Assembly (NCBI GenBank): GCA_000158155.1
Contig: DS999406.1
Span: forward strand, 133,341 to 197,340
DNA: 64,000 nucleotides
Reading direction: 5' to 3'
Source of the DNA: a gamma proteobacterium NOR5-3
GTDB taxonomy: Bacteria; Pseudomonadota; Gammaproteobacteria; Pseudomonadales; Halieaceae
In this document: one piece after another, positions 27,765-37,967 of the stretch
Layout of the letters: the number at the start of each line of letters is the position of its first letter
Numbering within the stretch: position 1 is the stretch's first letter
The notes under the pieces: model-generated
Seen by the model: the letters and a program-made list of their open reading frames with translations, nothing else
What the model was told of the DNA's origin: nothing
Databases searched by the model: none
Position numbers and translations under genes: made by a program

Positions 27765-29708
27765 TTAGGCTGCGCGAAGCGCCCTGCCCAGCGTCTCTTC
27801 GCCCAGGACCTGGGTGAACTCACCGTTTTCCCAGACCAACTGCCCCCGGATCATCACTTCCTGAACAATAGCCGGCGGGCGATTAACCATTTGGTGATGC
27901 CCGAACAGATCCCGGAATATGTACTCTCGTGTGTCATTGCAGTCCCAGTCCCGCAGTTGCTCGGGATCGATCAGCACCATGTCAGCCTGAGCACCAAGAT
28001 CCAGTGTGCCCACATCGATATTAAAAAACTCCGCAGGTTCGCGGGTAAGACGCTTGACCATCTTGGCGACCATGGCATCCCCATGCTGCTGTGCCAGTTT
28101 GAGAGACATCAGGTTACCGTCAAAAAATGCCATGTTCGTCAGGTGCGCGCCGGAGTCATTAAAGCCCGGCAGCGCCTGAGGGTGCATGAGGTAGTCCATG
28201 GTCGCGCGATTGCCGATATTGGATACATCGGCCCAGTAGCGAAAACCCTTGTCGTAGCGGCGCATAAGAAACAGCATAAAGTCCGCGTCGTCCACGGGGC
28301 GCTGCTCCAAAGAACTAAAAGCCTCGCGCTCGGCCTCGGATCGAGCCTGAGTTGCATCACCGTCCATGAAGCGAAGTAAGCGGTGGTGAACCTGATCAAA
28401 ACTCTCGCCGTCCCAATCGCTGACCGGTGCTCCATCAAAAACCAGACGGTGCATATCGCGAATCACCAGATGATCCGGCATGCCCAGCTTCGCCTTAAAA
28501 CTGGCCCAGTCGCCCCCGGTGCGTCCGTGCATCCAGTCACGCTTAAACTGCTCTACCCACACAGGATCGTGCATGAGCGCGTGACGCCCTTCCGCATCGT
28601 CATACTCAAGGGCAATGAGCTGCGCTGTGGAGGGTAATTCTTCGTAAAGCGGGCTCACAATTCCGTCGGACCAGACGCGGAAGTTAGTCCCCAGCGCCTG
28701 AAAATGCAGACTGCCCTTAAACAACCAGCTATTCATGAGCTTGGCAAAACCCAGAAATGCCTTGGTCGCCCGCGGCGCCAGCACCAGCTCCATGGCGGAT
28801 AGAGCAGAAACCTTGAGGGTCTTTTTAAACAGCCGTCCGCTGGTCAGCGCAAAGTACAGGAGCGCCGTGGCGCGGTTCTCGATAATTGGTGTCGTTTGCC
28901 ATACCCGATCGTATTTGCGCACCACTTTGAGTAAACGGCGCAGCTCCTTAAAGCTGGCAAACTGTGTGGGAATACGCTTGTCCGTGTGCGGCTCATTGGA
29001 CAGGTAATGAAAGGGCAAGCCGTCGGTAGACAGTCCCAGATAACCCTGCTGCATGGCCCGCTCAAGGAGTGACTCCATCTGCTGGAACTCTTGCTCGGTG
29101 GGATCGCGGCTAATAGCCGCTTCCATGCCCATGACCTCTACGCGAAGCATGGAATGGGGAACAAAAGCGCCGACATTGGGACCCAGTGGCATTTGCGCAA
29201 AATGATCCATATAGCCGCCGGTATCCGACCAGCTGATGGCGTCAACACACTTGCGCAACACCGGCTTGGGAATGTTCTCTACGCGGGTAAAGCAATCAAC
29301 GATGGGGTCTTGACCACTGTCATCGCGCTGGTGGCCAAAACAGGTACCCAGGCTGCAGTTCCCAAAAAGCACCGTGGTGGTCCCGTGGCGGACCACTTCA
29401 GTCAGTCGTGGATCCAGATCAACTTCCAGGTCCAGATGCGTATGGATGTCCAGAAGGCCGGGCATCAACCACTGGCCGCTGGCATCGATAGTACGCCGCG
29501 CCGGGCCTTCGGGAAGCGCTGTTCCTTTTGCCGCTATACGCCCTCGGCGCACCGCAATATCCATACGCCGGGGTGCCTCCCCGCTGCCGTCAAAAACCGT
29601 GGCATTTCGAAACAGCACATCCCAGGCAAAGTCATCGACCTTGTCCTGCCACTCCTTATCGGCCATCTCATCTGTTGCGTTCTGCCCGTCCTGATCCACC
29701 AACTGCAC
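27765..29708 (-). CDS. Amidohydrolase of the N-acyl-D-amino-acid deacylase type
   Basis: A 647-residue cytosolic amidohydrolase without a signal peptide. It has the start FRNATVFDGSGEAPRRMDIAVRRGRI, metal ligands DIHTHLDLE, GTTTVLFGNCSLG, a substrate-domain insert, and the late block ALPGFNDSGAHLTNMAFFDGN with the catalytic Asp. This matches the D-aminoacylase/amidohydrolase-3 subfamily, though the protein is longer than typical D-aminoacylases (about 480-530). It may deacylate N-acyl-D-amino acids or related amides. The GTG start has a perfect AAGGAG 7 nt upstream, so the start is firm. It is divergent from SelO with 112 bp between. Confidence 0.85.
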   Translation of the reverse strand: MQLVDQDGQNATDEMADKEWQDKVDDFAWDVLFRNATVFDGSGEAPRRMDIAVRRGRIAAKGTALPEGPARRTIDASGQWLMPGLLDIHTHLDLEVDLDPRLTEVVRHGTTTVLFGNCSLGTCFGHQRDDSGQDPIVDCFTRVENIPKPVLRKCVDAISWSDTGGYMDHFAQMPLGPNVGAFVPHSMLRVEVMGMEAAISRDPTEQEFQQMESLLERAMQQGYLGLSTDGLPFHYLSNEPHTDKRIPTQFASFKELRRLLKVVRKYDRVWQTTPIIENRATALLYFALTSGRLFKKTLKVSALSAMELVLAPRATKAFLGFAKLMNSWLFKGSLHFQALGTNFRVWSDGIVSPLYEELPSTAQLIALEYDDAEGRHALMHDPVWVEQFKRDWMHGRTGGDWASFKAKLGMPDHLVIRDMHRLVFDGAPVSDWDGESFDQVHHRLLRFMDGDATQARSEAEREAFSSLEQRPVDDADFMLFLMRRYDKGFRYWADVSNIGNRATMDYLMHPQALPGFNDSGAHLTNMAFFDGNLMSLKLAQQHGDAMVAKMVKRLTREPAEFFNIDVGTLDLGAQADMVLIDPEQLRDWDCNDTREYIFRDLFGHHQMVNRPPAIVQEVMIRGQLVWENGEFTQVLGEETLGRALRAA

Positions 29709-29820
29709 GCGCTATCTCCTTTGAATTCTCCATGGCGAAGGTTGCCGTGAGAGCCCAGAAGGGTAACCATGCTGCGGTTACAAGCCAAGCCCATTCCACT
29801 GGCAGATTTTCGGAGTTTTA

Positions 29821-31290
29821 ATGTCTATTGCTTTTGACAACAGCTTTGCCGCGCTGGGTTCGCCTTTTGGCACCGTTACAGCACCGGACCCGGTAAAAAA
29901 CCCGGCGCTGATCAAGGTCAACGGTCCCCTCGCTGAACAGCTACAGATCGACCCTAAATGGCTGGAAACGGCCGTGGGTATTGAGGTGTTGGCGGGTAAC
30001 CGTATCGCCGAAGGATCCGAACCGACCGCCGCTGCCTATGCGGGTCATCAGTTTGGTCACTTCAATCCCCAACTGGGCGATGGCCGCGCCGTACTGCTTG
30101 GCGAAATTCTGGACAAAAACGGACATCGGTACGATGTGCAGCTCAAAGGCAGCGGACGAACCCCCTGGTCCCGCGGTGGCGATGGCCGCTCCCCCATTGG
30201 CCCTGTGCTGCGCGAATACATTGTGAGTGAAGCCATGGCGGCCTTAGGCGTACCCTCAACGCGAGCGCTGGCGGCAGTGACCACCGGCGAGCGCGTAGTT
30301 CGCGATGGCATTGCCCCCGGCGCCGTACTCGCCCGGGTCGCCTCCAGCCATATCCGGGTGGGTACCATGCAGTACTTTGCCGCGCGGGAGGATCGGCAGT
30401 CTCTGGCAACGCTGGTGAATTACATACTCGAGCGCCACTACCCCGAACGTCTCGGCTCCGACAACGCTGCGGTAGCGCTCCTTGAAGCGGTGATCAAGGC
30501 GCAAGCCCAGCTCATCGCTCGCTGGCAGCTTTTGGGCTTTGTGCATGGAGTTATGAATACCGACAATATGCTGCTATGTGGTGAGACGGTGGACTACGGA
30601 CCCTGCGCCTTTATGGAGGAATATCACCCAGAGACTCTGTTTAGCTCCATCGATCAGCAGGGCCGCTATGCCTACTGCAACCAGCCCGGTATCGCCCAGT
30701 GGAACCTGTCACGGCTGGCCGAAACACTGCTTCCGCTCATTCATGAAGATACAGATACCGCAGTAATCGAGGCCAAAACGGTCCTCCAGCGTTTTCCGCA
30801 GATTTTTGAGAGCGCCTATGAAACGGGTCTTGCGGACAAACTGGGGCTGAGTGCGATGAATGAGTCAGACATCGCGCTGGCGGATGACCTCTTTAGCGCG
30901 CTGCAGGAAGACAAGGCGGACTTTACGCTGGCTTTCCGATTTTTAGCCGACCAGGTCAATCCGGGTGCCAGGAATACGGGGGCAGGCGAGCTGTTCTCCC
31001 CCGGCCAAAAACTACTGGAGTGGCTGCCGCGCTGGATGCAACGCCAGCAGACCGAAGACGGAGACCCTGGAGAGCGGCAAACCCGGATGTTTGCGGCAAG
31101 CCCGGCGTTCATACCGCGCAACCATCTTGTGCAGCGGGCGATTGAAGACGGCGAAAGCGGCGACTATGCGCTGTTCCATCGTTTAGTCGCGCGTCTGGCT
31201 GACGCAACGAGCTATAGCAATGACGATAGAGACCTGGCGCTGCCGGCCGAGCCTCAGGAGCGGGTAACGCGCACCTTCTGCGGGACCTGA
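29821..31290 (+). CDS. selO: SelO protein adenylyltransferase (YdiU family)
   Basis: A 489-residue SelO pseudokinase. Family blocks are AAYAGHQFGHFNPQLGDGRAVLLGE, DVQLKGSGRTPWSRGGDGRSPIGPVLREYIVSEAM, PSTRALAAVTTGE, GFVHGVMNTDNMLLCGETVDYGPCAFM and YCNQPGIAQWNLSRLAETLLPL. SelO binds ATP in a flipped orientation and transfers AMP to Ser/Thr/Tyr of target proteins; in E. coli it acts on proteins of redox metabolism. The C-terminus TFCGT places Cys third from the end, where eukaryotic SelO has selenocysteine. Another Cys in the active-site region (GPCAFM) could pair with it, as in the E. coli enzyme. CGGAG lies 6 nt before the ATG. Confidence 0.93.
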   Translation: MSIAFDNSFAALGSPFGTVTAPDPVKNPALIKVNGPLAEQLQIDPKWLETAVGIEVLAGNRIAEGSEPTAAAYAGHQFGHFNPQLGDGRAVLLGEILDKNGHRYDVQLKGSGRTPWSRGGDGRSPIGPVLREYIVSEAMAALGVPSTRALAAVTTGERVVRDGIAPGAVLARVASSHIRVGTMQYFAAREDRQSLATLVNYILERHYPERLGSDNAAVALLEAVIKAQAQLIARWQLLGFVHGVMNTDNMLLCGETVDYGPCAFMEEYHPETLFSSIDQQGRYAYCNQPGIAQWNLSRLAETLLPLIHEDTDTAVIEAKTVLQRFPQIFESAYETGLADKLGLSAMNESDIALADDLFSALQEDKADFTLAFRFLADQVNPGARNTGAGELFSPGQKLLEWLPRWMQRQQTEDGDPGERQTRMFAASPAFIPRNHLVQRAIEDGESGDYALFHRLVARLADATSYSNDDRDLALPAEPQERVTRTFCGT

Positions 31291-31304
31291 GCGCCCACGC
31301 GCCG

Positions 31305-31310
31305 TATAAT
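31305..31310 (+). promoter_or_regulatory. Candidate -10 box for the pyrDK fusion gene
   Basis: A perfect TATAAT lies 49 bases before the TTG start, just after the SelO stop. No good -35 hexamer is visible 17 bases upstream, so support is partial. Confidence 0.35.
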
Positions 31311-31358
31311 CACGCTTTTATCATCCGCCCAACCCCCCAATCTTGGAAGGCAGCTGCG

Positions 31359-32984
31359 TTGAGCATCGAATTTTTTGGCAAAACCCTATCCGGTCCCTTC
31401 ACGATTCCCTCGGGAATCGTGACGACCGCACCGTCAATCATCCAGTACTTTTTTGACCACGTGCCGCAGATCGGCGTCATTACTACCAAGAGTATTGGTT
31501 TGGCCCCCCGCGCGGGGAACCGCGAGCCGGTCTACTCCCAGTACGCACCGGGCTGCTTTGTAAACGCAGTGGGCCTCACCAACCCCGGCGCCGAAGCGGC
31601 CCTGGCCGGCATTCGGGATCTCAAAGTCCCCGCCGATCGCTTTTTGCTGACCTCAATATTCGGCGGCAGCGTCGAAGAGTTTGTAGAAGTCGCCAAGCTG
31701 CTCGCTCCGTTCTCCGATGGCTTGGAACTCAACCTTTCCTGCCCCCACGCCAGCGGCTATGGCATGGCCATGGGACAGGACCCGGTGGTCGTCGCAGAAA
31801 TCGTCGCTGCGGTAAAAGCCGCCGTAGATGTACCTGTAATTCCCAAGTTAACACCCAACACGCCAGACATAGGCGCCATCGCCAAGGCTGCAGCAGGCGC
31901 TGGTGCTGACGGCTTCTGCGCCATCAATACCGTGGGTCCCGGCTATACCTCCTCCCATGGCGAGCCGGTGCTATCCAATGGCGTTGGCGGCATGTCCGGT
32001 AAGGGCGTACTGCCCATCGCACTTAAGTGCATCCGGGAGATACGCGAAGTCAGCGATTTACCCATCGTTGGCTGCGGTGGCTTCTCCAGCGCATCAGATG
32101 TCGATGAAGCCTTTAAGGCTGGCGCCGATGTGATCGGCGTGGGCTCAGCGCTTACCGGCATGAACAGCGAGGAGATTGGCACATACTTCTCGCAGCTGGA
32201 GAAGGACCTTGAGCGCAAAACGGACTTTGCCGAGGCCATGGTTCGCTACGACATCGACATGAAGTTTGAGCCCGTGACACTGGTTGAAAACAAACGCGTT
32301 TGCGAAGACATCGCCCTGCTTACCTTTGACCGCCCCATCAACATTCAGGCCGGCGAATTCATCTACCTATGGATTCCGGGCCTGGGCGAAAAGCCGTTCT
32401 CGGCTCTGGTCGACACGCCCTTCACTCTGGTGGTCATCGACGTGGGCCAGTTTACCCATGCGCTGATGGACCTACCGCCCGGCACCGAGGCCTATGTGCG
32501 GGGTCCCCACGGCGTTCCCGTAGCGCCGCCGGACGATGCACACATCATGGCCGTTGCCGGCGGCACGGGACTGGCGGCGGTGTATCAAATCGCCCGGGAT
32601 TTTGGCAATTCGGAGTTCTTTATCGGCGCACGCAGCGAAGACCGACTGTACTTTTTGGATGAATGCGCCGAAGTCGCCGAGCTACACGTAGCCACCGACG
32701 ATGGCAGCCGCGGCTATCACGGCCGGGTGACCGAGATGCTGCGCGAGCGCCTGGCGGGCATGAGCGAAGCGGAGCTGGCAAAGCTCGTGTTCTACAACTG
32801 CGGTCCGGAACCCATGGTTCGAGCTGCTATAGCGGTAGAGCGCGAGTTTGTTAAAGAGGAGCAGATCCTCAGCGCCGTGGACTACATGACCAAATGCGGC
32901 GTGGGAATCTGCGGTGCCTGCGCGACGCCCGACGGGCGCCGCATCTGCGTAGACGGACCTTTTCTCAGTGACCTGAACCCCTAA
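31359..32984 (+). CDS. Fused dihydroorotate dehydrogenase PyrD-PyrK (class 1B type)
   Basis: A 541-residue fusion. Residues 1-300 are a class 1 DHOD: PFTIPSGIVTTAPS, NAVGLTNPG, ELNLSCPHASGYGM with catalytic Cys, KLTPNTPDIG, GGFSSASDVDEAFKAGADVIGVGSAL (FMN phosphate). Residues about 305-541 are a PyrK-like ferredoxin reductase: FAD/NAD module (IQAGEFIYLWIPGLGEKPFS, AVAGGTGLAAVYQIA, FYNCGPEPM) and a C-terminal 2Fe-2S site CGVGICGACATPDGRRIC. In class 1B enzymes these are two separate proteins that pass electrons from dihydroorotate to NAD. Here they are one chain. The TTG start is supported by GGAAGG 8 nt upstream. A different flavin oxidation by this scaffold cannot be excluded. It converges on the molybdenum enzyme genes. 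Confidence 0.88.
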   Translation: MSIEFFGKTLSGPFTIPSGIVTTAPSIIQYFFDHVPQIGVITTKSIGLAPRAGNREPVYSQYAPGCFVNAVGLTNPGAEAALAGIRDLKVPADRFLLTSIFGGSVEEFVEVAKLLAPFSDGLELNLSCPHASGYGMAMGQDPVVVAEIVAAVKAAVDVPVIPKLTPNTPDIGAIAKAAAGAGADGFCAINTVGPGYTSSHGEPVLSNGVGGMSGKGVLPIALKCIREIREVSDLPIVGCGGFSSASDVDEAFKAGADVIGVGSALTGMNSEEIGTYFSQLEKDLERKTDFAEAMVRYDIDMKFEPVTLVENKRVCEDIALLTFDRPINIQAGEFIYLWIPGLGEKPFSALVDTPFTLVVIDVGQFTHALMDLPPGTEAYVRGPHGVPVAPPDDAHIMAVAGGTGLAAVYQIARDFGNSEFFIGARSEDRLYFLDECAEVAELHVATDDGSRGYHGRVTEMLRERLAGMSEAELAKLVFYNCGPEPMVRAAIAVEREFVKEEQILSAVDYMTKCGVGICGACATPDGRRICVDGPFLSDLNP

Positions 32985-33008
32985 AAGGGGCCCAGGCACC
33001 GCAAAAGT

Positions 33009-35222
33009 TTAAGCCAGCGCCTGATCCTTCACGGGCAGATTACGGATTCTAACCCCGGTTGCTGCGTACACGGCGTTAAGCACTGCGGGCGCGCCAACGG
33101 CAATCGTCGGCTCGCCTACCCCACCCCAAAAACCACCGGACGGCATAACAGTTACCTCTACCTCGGGCATCTGAGCGAGCTTCAGAGAGGGATAACTATC
33201 GAAGTTTTCCTCCACCATAGCGCCGTCCTTGACCGTCATCTCGCCGTAGAGCGCAGCGCTCAGTCCGTAAACAAACGATCCGCCAACCTGCGCCTCAATC
33301 TGCTGCGGGTTCACCGCAAAACCCGGATCAGTAGCCGCCCAGATCTTCTTCATCTGTAGCTTGCCATCGACCACGGCGACTTCGGCGCAGCCGGCCACGT
33401 AACTGCCAAAGGCCTTGCAAACGGCAAGACCCAGTCCATGACCTTCGGGCATTTTTCGGCCCCAACCGGCTTTTTTCGCGACTTCTTCAAGTACAGCAAG
33501 AGCGAGCGGGCTTTCTTTTAACAGCTCGCGGCGGTAATCCAGAGGATCCGCGCCAGCTTGCCTGGCAAGCTCATCCACAAAACTCTCCATATAGAAGACA
33601 TTCTGATTAATGTTCACGCCACGCCAGAACCCGGGTCGCAGATGCGTGTTACGCATGGCGTGATCGGCAAGCAGATTGGGCACCGAGTAAATCATGGCGT
33701 GGTCACCCTCGGGCGCCATGGACTGGAACACCACCGGGTCCATTTCCGGCTCACCCAGGGCCGGCCTGAAGAAAGCCAGAATCGACTGTCCGGAGATACG
33801 CACATGCAGGGCATCGAGCTTGCCGTTGCTATCGATACCCGCTGTCATGCGACTGCGAGTGGTGGGATGGTAGTAACCCCGTCGCTGATCTTCCTCACGA
33901 CTCCAAAGCAGTTTTACCGGCGTGCCGGGCATCTGCCTGGCAATCGCCACCGCCTGCTCTACAAAATCATGCGCGCCGCGACGACCAAAGCCACCGCCGA
34001 GAATCATGCGGTGCACCTCGCACTGCTCCGGGAACAAACCCGCCGCAGTGGCAACAGTCTCAAGCGCGGCTTCGCCGTTTTGCGTGGGTACCCAGGCTTC
34101 ACAGCGATCCGCCGTCCACAAGGCCGTAGCATTCATGGGCTCCATAGGCGCATGGTTCTGGTAGGGATAACTGTAATCAGCGGTGAGCGTCTTGCTGGAT
34201 TTGCCCAGGGCTGTTTTCACGTCGCCGTGTTCGTTGCCCACAAACGCATCATCTGCCGTGAGGCCCTGTTCGAGCATCTGGCGAATACTTTCGCTGGTCA
34301 CCTTGCCCGCTTCACCGGTTTCCCACTCAATCTCAACCGCATCCAAGGCTTTTTTGGCCTGCCACCAGCTGTCTGCGACTACCGCGACGGCGTCATCGCC
34401 GACTTCGACCACCGCGCGCACCCCGGGCATGGTCTTGGCTTTACTGGCGTCGTAGCTGCTGCGCTTGCCCGTGTGTACCGGACAGGCGTGAATAGCAGCG
34501 TGAAGCATGCCCGGAAGCATCACATCGGCACCGTACTGCAACTTGCCGCTGACCTTGTCCACGGTATCAAGCCGCGCCACGGAATGCCCCACCAGGGCCC
34601 AGTCCTTGGGATCTTTAAGGGTTACAGAGTCCGGTGCGCTCAGCGTCGCCGCCGTCGCAGCAAGCTCACCGTAGGTCATGGTCGCGCCACTGGGCGTGTG
34701 GGTCACAACGCTCTTTTTCGCAGTACACTCTGCGACAGGCACACCCCATTCTTTGCTCGCGGCCATAATCAACAGCTCGCGGGCCAGGGCGCCGCCTTCT
34801 CGCACATACTGGTGACTGCCACGAATCCCGCGACTACCACCGGTAGCAAAGCTACCCCAGACGCGTTTGCGGGCCAGGCTCTCCGCCGGTGAGGCGAACT
34901 CCCAGCTCACCTTATCCCAATCGCATTCAAGCTCTTCGGCAACTAACTGCGCAAGGCCGGTCAGCGTGCCCTGCCCCATTTCGGCGCGGGCAATACGAAT
35001 CGTCACGGTGTCATCGGGGTCAATCAAGACCCAGGCGTTTACTTCTGTCGCGCCATCTTGCGCATGTGCACTCATGCTGCCCAAAGGCAATTGCATAGCC
35101 ACCATCAGTCCCGCGCCAGCGGCTGCAGAACCAACCACAAAACGTCGGCGGCTAATATCCACAACGCCTGACTTCTCGTTGTGACCGTCTTCTGCGGCAC
35201 CCATCAGTTTGCTGATATTCAT
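33009..35222 (-). CDS. iorB: Molybdenum hydroxylase large subunit (isoquinoline 1-oxidoreductase/xanthine dehydrogenase family)
   Basis: A 737-residue molybdopterin-binding subunit. The N-terminus carries a Tat signal ([20 protein letters not shown]), typical of periplasmic IorB-like enzymes. Molybdenum-cofactor segments include [48 protein letters not shown] and the C-terminal [22 protein letters not shown], which places the catalytic Glu. The family hydroxylates N-heterocycles or oxidises aldehydes with water as oxygen source. It pairs with the 2Fe-2S subunit upstream (4-bp overlap), giving the two-subunit form without a separate FAD subunit. A cytochrome subunit, often a third gene, is not seen. 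The substrate is unknown. Confidence 0.87.
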   Translation of the reverse strand: MNISKLMGAAEDGHNEKSGVVDISRRRFVVGSAAAGAGLMVAMQLPLGSMSAHAQDGATEVNAWVLIDPDDTVTIRIARAEMGQGTLTGLAQLVAEELECDWDKVSWEFASPAESLARKRVWGSFATGGSRGIRGSHQYVREGGALARELLIMAASKEWGVPVAECTAKKSVVTHTPSGATMTYGELAATAATLSAPDSVTLKDPKDWALVGHSVARLDTVDKVSGKLQYGADVMLPGMLHAAIHACPVHTGKRSSYDASKAKTMPGVRAVVEVGDDAVAVVADSWWQAKKALDAVEIEWETGEAGKVTSESIRQMLEQGLTADDAFVGNEHGDVKTALGKSSKTLTADYSYPYQNHAPMEPMNATALWTADRCEAWVPTQNGEAALETVATAAGLFPEQCEVHRMILGGGFGRRGAHDFVEQAVAIARQMPGTPVKLLWSREEDQRRGYYHPTTRSRMTAGIDSNGKLDALHVRISGQSILAFFRPALGEPEMDPVVFQSMAPEGDHAMIYSVPNLLADHAMRNTHLRPGFWRGVNINQNVFYMESFVDELARQAGADPLDYRRELLKESPLALAVLEEVAKKAGWGRKMPEGHGLGLAVCKAFGSYVAGCAEVAVVDGKLQMKKIWAATDPGFAVNPQQIEAQVGGSFVYGLSAALYGEMTVKDGAMVEENFDSYPSLKLAQMPEVEVTVMPSGGFWGGVGEPTIAVGAPAVLNAVYAATGVRIRNLPVKDQALA

Positions 35223-35692
35223 GATTGCGCTCCTTCATCACCGGCGGCGATGGCAGCAGCCCGATGAATGCCCTCTCGCACCCGCGGCAGCGTGCCGCAG
35301 CGGCAAATATTGGTCATTTTCTGATTGATGTCCGCATCCGTGGGATTGGGGTTTTCGGACAGTAAGGCAGAGGCAGCCATAATCATGCCGGGCTGACAGT
35401 AGCCACACTGAGGGGTATCGATCTCTACCCAGGCTTGCTGCACGGGATGGCTGGCATCCTCGGACAAACCCTCTATGGTGGTGATGGATTTGCCGGCCGC
35501 CGCACTGGCGGGGTACACGCAGGCGCGTATTGCCTTGCCGTCAATATGCACGGTACAGGCACCGCATTGGGCAATGCCGCAGCCGTACTTTGTACCGGTA
35601 AGACCCAGATGGTCTCGCAGGACCCACAACAAGGGCGTCGATGGATCAGCATCCGCCTCCATGGACTTACCGTTAACCATTAATTTGAGCAT
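35219..35692 (-). CDS. iorA: Molybdenum hydroxylase 2Fe-2S subunit
   Basis: A 157-residue small subunit with two 2Fe-2S clusters. The plant-ferredoxin-type site is [12 protein letters not shown]...RAC; the second four-helix site is [10 protein letters not shown] and CRCGT. It carries electrons from the molybdenum centre of the neighbouring large subunit. The ATG at 35692 follows GAGGAA about 8 nt upstream and matches the usual MLKLMVNG start; a longer reading from 35728 would add twelve residues without a good ribosome site. It lacks a signal peptide, as usual for this subunit, which is co-exported with the Tat-dependent partner. It is first in the two-gene operon and overlaps the large subunit by four bases. 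Confidence 0.9.
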   Translation of the reverse strand: MLKLMVNGKSMEADADPSTPLLWVLRDHLGLTGTKYGCGIAQCGACTVHIDGKAIRACVYPASAAAGKSITTIEGLSEDASHPVQQAWVEIDTPQCGYCQPGMIMAASALLSENPNPTDADINQKMTNICRCGTLPRVREGIHRAAAIAAGDEGAQS

Positions 35693-35837
35693 TCTGGGTT
35701 CCTCTATTGGCAACTCGCTAAGACTCACCAGACTATAGCGACAATGACAGAAAATACAGCACCATAATCACAGTCGACCCACTGCTCGATACACGCGTGT
35801 TAGCCTGCGAGGACAAAGAAAACCTAAGGGGATCCCA

Positions 35838-36737
35838 ATGCGCTGGATTATTAGAGTCATTGTCATTGTCTTGCTGTTGAGCGTAGCTGGTCTCGCCGCG
35901 TTTTTGGGTCCCGCGCACCTGCAGATTCGAGGCATTGAACCAACGCTACCCACAGAGGCGGAGCTGCGAGCTCTGGCAAACGTCCCCGGTGGGCCTACTA
36001 CGATCCGTATCGCACAGTCATCCTCTCAAGCCGGTGCCGAAAGAGTCTTGGGGCACAGCCTGGTGATTCTCGAATGGGCTAATGGGCGCCGATTCATGAT
36101 CGATGCAGCTATGGATCAACAAGCCAGCGAAGAGTTTGGCGAACTTGTCGCAAAGATGTCGCCGGGCATGGGGCCGGTCAACTATCACGGCAACGTTGCA
36201 GAGCTTTTAGGGGCAGAGCTAAGTACGGTGCATGGGGTGGGCTTTACCCATTTGCACGCCGATCATGTACAAGGCATCGATGCTTTTTGCGCCGCGCGTG
36301 GCCCCGGAGCCCGCAGCTATCAAACGGTGGCTCAGGCAACGCAGCACAACCTGCATACCAAAGAGAGTGCCGAGCAACTCGCTTCATCGTGTTTAGAGCC
36401 AACGGTACTGGACGGCGACGGTCTGCTAAGCATCAGCGACTTCCCGGGACTTGGAATAGTGAGTCTTGGTGGCCACACACCGGGTTCGACACTTTTTGCG
36501 GCACATATCGATGGCACCCTGTGGCTCATGAGTGGCGATATCTCAAACGTTAAGAGCAAACTGATGAGCAACACCGGCAAGGGCTGGCTATACAGCACCC
36601 TCTTTGTTCCAGAGAACACGTCGCGTACCGAAGAACTCCGTTTGTGGTTGAGCGCTCTGGATAGACAAGCGAATACTGAAGTCATCGTGGCCCACGATTT
36701 TGCGGCAGCGCTAGACAGCGGTATGCCATCATTCTAG
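35838..36737 (+). CDS. MBL-fold metallo-hydrolase
   Basis: A 299-residue metallo-beta-lactamase-fold protein. An N-terminal hydrophobic segment (IIRVIVIVLLLSVAGLAAFL) is a membrane anchor or signal. The metal motif THLHADHVQG (HxHxDH) lies near residue 137, followed by the later ligands GGHTPGST and a final AHDF His. It is probably a periplasmic or membrane-anchored hydrolase, possibly a lactonase- or thioesterase-like enzyme; the substrate cannot be assigned. It diverges from the iorAB genes (145-bp gap) and could share a promoter region with them, but nothing else links them. Confidence 0.82.
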   Translation: MRWIIRVIVIVLLLSVAGLAAFLGPAHLQIRGIEPTLPTEAELRALANVPGGPTTIRIAQSSSQAGAERVLGHSLVILEWANGRRFMIDAAMDQQASEEFGELVAKMSPGMGPVNYHGNVAELLGAELSTVHGVGFTHLHADHVQGIDAFCAARGPGARSYQTVAQATQHNLHTKESAEQLASSCLEPTVLDGDGLLSISDFPGLGIVSLGGHTPGSTLFAAHIDGTLWLMSGDISNVKSKLMSNTGKGWLYSTLFVPENTSRTEELRLWLSALDRQANTEVIVAHDFAAALDSGMPSF

Positions 36738-36861
36738 ATCAATCTTAAGGTAATGCCTGTTGGTTAGCTGGCCGGAAAAGACAAAGCTTGGGCCTGTGTA
36801 TACATTGTGATGTCCATCGTCTACAGCCAAAGTTAGCCAACCCAAAAGGCGGAGAACAAAC

Positions 36862-37920
36862 TTGAGCACATTTAGAATTGCCGTGATCCCCGGTGATGGT
36901 ATCGGCACAGAGGTTATGCCCGAGGGCGTTCGAGTATTAGAGGCTGCCGGCAAAAAACACGGCGTAAGCTTTGAGTGGACAAGCTTTGACTGGTCCTGCG
37001 AGCACTATGCCAAGCATGGCGCGATGATGCCCGAGGACGGCATCGAGCAATTGCGAAGCTTCGACGCGATCTATCTGGGTGCAGTGGGTTTTCCTGGTGT
37101 TCCGGACCATGTCTCTTTGTGGGGCCTGCTAATTCCCATAAGGCGGGAATTCGACCAGTACATTAACCTGCGTCCCGTGCGACTCTTCGAAGGCATTCCT
37201 TGCCCGCTGGTGGGACGTGTCCCAGGTGACATCGACTTTATGGTAGTACGCGAAAACGTCGAGGGCGAGTATTCAGCCATCGGGGGAATTCAATACGAAG
37301 GCACCGAGCAAGAGGTGGTGGTGCAGCAAAGTGTATTTACCCGTCGCGGTGTAGATCGCGTGCTTCGCTATGCATTTGACCTGGCGCAAAGTAGACCCGA
37401 AAAACATCTCAGCTCAGCGACTAAATCCAACGGCATCATCCACAGCATGCCTTACTGGGACTCACGTGTTGAAGCAATGTCTGCGCAGTACCCACAAATC
37501 ACTGTAGATCAGTATCACATCGACATTCTCACCGCGAATTTTGTGCGCATGCCGGATCACTTTGATGTCGTAGTGGGCAGTAATTTGTTCGGGGACATTC
37601 TCTCGGACCTTGGCCCGGCCTGTACCGGCACCATCGCCATTGCCCCTTCGGCGAACATTAATCCAGAGCGCAGCGGCCCCTCGATGTTCGAACCCGTGCA
37701 TGGCTCCGCACCCGATATCGCCGGTCAGGGCGTCGCCAACCCCATAGGCATGATCTGGTCTGGCGCGATGATGCTCGCTCATCTTGGCAGGCAGGATGTG
37801 CACGACAGCATCATGCAAAGCATTGAGAACGTCCTCAAAGAAGGCGCCTGCCTCACGCCAGACATGCAGGGCAGCGCGACCACCGAGGAACTAGGCAAAG
37901 CCATTGCCGAAGCTGTTTAG
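36862..37920 (+). CDS. Tartrate dehydrogenase/D-malate dehydrogenase-type decarboxylating enzyme
   Basis: A 352-residue member of the isocitrate/isopropylmalate dehydrogenase family. It starts IAVIPGDGIGTEVMPEG. The substrate-site segment SLWGLLIPIRREFDQYINLRPVRL and VRENVEGEYSAIGG replace the LeuB pattern and are typical of TtuC/DmlA enzymes. The metal Asp residues lie in GSNLFGDILSDLG, and VHGSAPDIAGQGVANP is the NAD-binding block. It should oxidise and decarboxylate tartrate, D-malate or a similar 2-hydroxyacid with NAD. The TTG start is backed by GGAG 7-8 nt upstream. The aldehyde dehydrogenase gene follows after 47 bp on the same strand, so the two may be an operon of the catabolic island. 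Confidence 0.86.
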   Translation: MSTFRIAVIPGDGIGTEVMPEGVRVLEAAGKKHGVSFEWTSFDWSCEHYAKHGAMMPEDGIEQLRSFDAIYLGAVGFPGVPDHVSLWGLLIPIRREFDQYINLRPVRLFEGIPCPLVGRVPGDIDFMVVRENVEGEYSAIGGIQYEGTEQEVVVQQSVFTRRGVDRVLRYAFDLAQSRPEKHLSSATKSNGIIHSMPYWDSRVEAMSAQYPQITVDQYHIDILTANFVRMPDHFDVVVGSNLFGDILSDLGPACTGTIAIAPSANINPERSGPSMFEPVHGSAPDIAGQGVANPIGMIWSGAMMLAHLGRQDVHDSIMQSIENVLKEGACLTPDMQGSATTEELGKAIAEAV

Positions 37921-37967
37921 GGTGATCAGAAATACAGCCTGCGGACAGAATAAAAGGAGTAATAGTT

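Noticed and set aside
22960..29708. Two amidohydrolases (22960 and 27765) as a duplicated pair
   Set aside because: They belong to different subfamilies with different lengths, one exported and one cytosolic, so they are not recent duplicates.
32967..32985. Short hairpin (CCCC-TAAAA-GGGG) after the pyrDK fusion
   Set aside because: The stem is four base pairs with no T run on either strand, so I do not call it a terminator.
33558..34892. Long plus-strand open frame (444 codons) opposite the molybdenum hydroxylase large subunit
   Set aside because: It lies entirely antisense to a clearly coding gene with all family motifs, its translation has no recognisable domain and a skewed His/Arg-rich composition.
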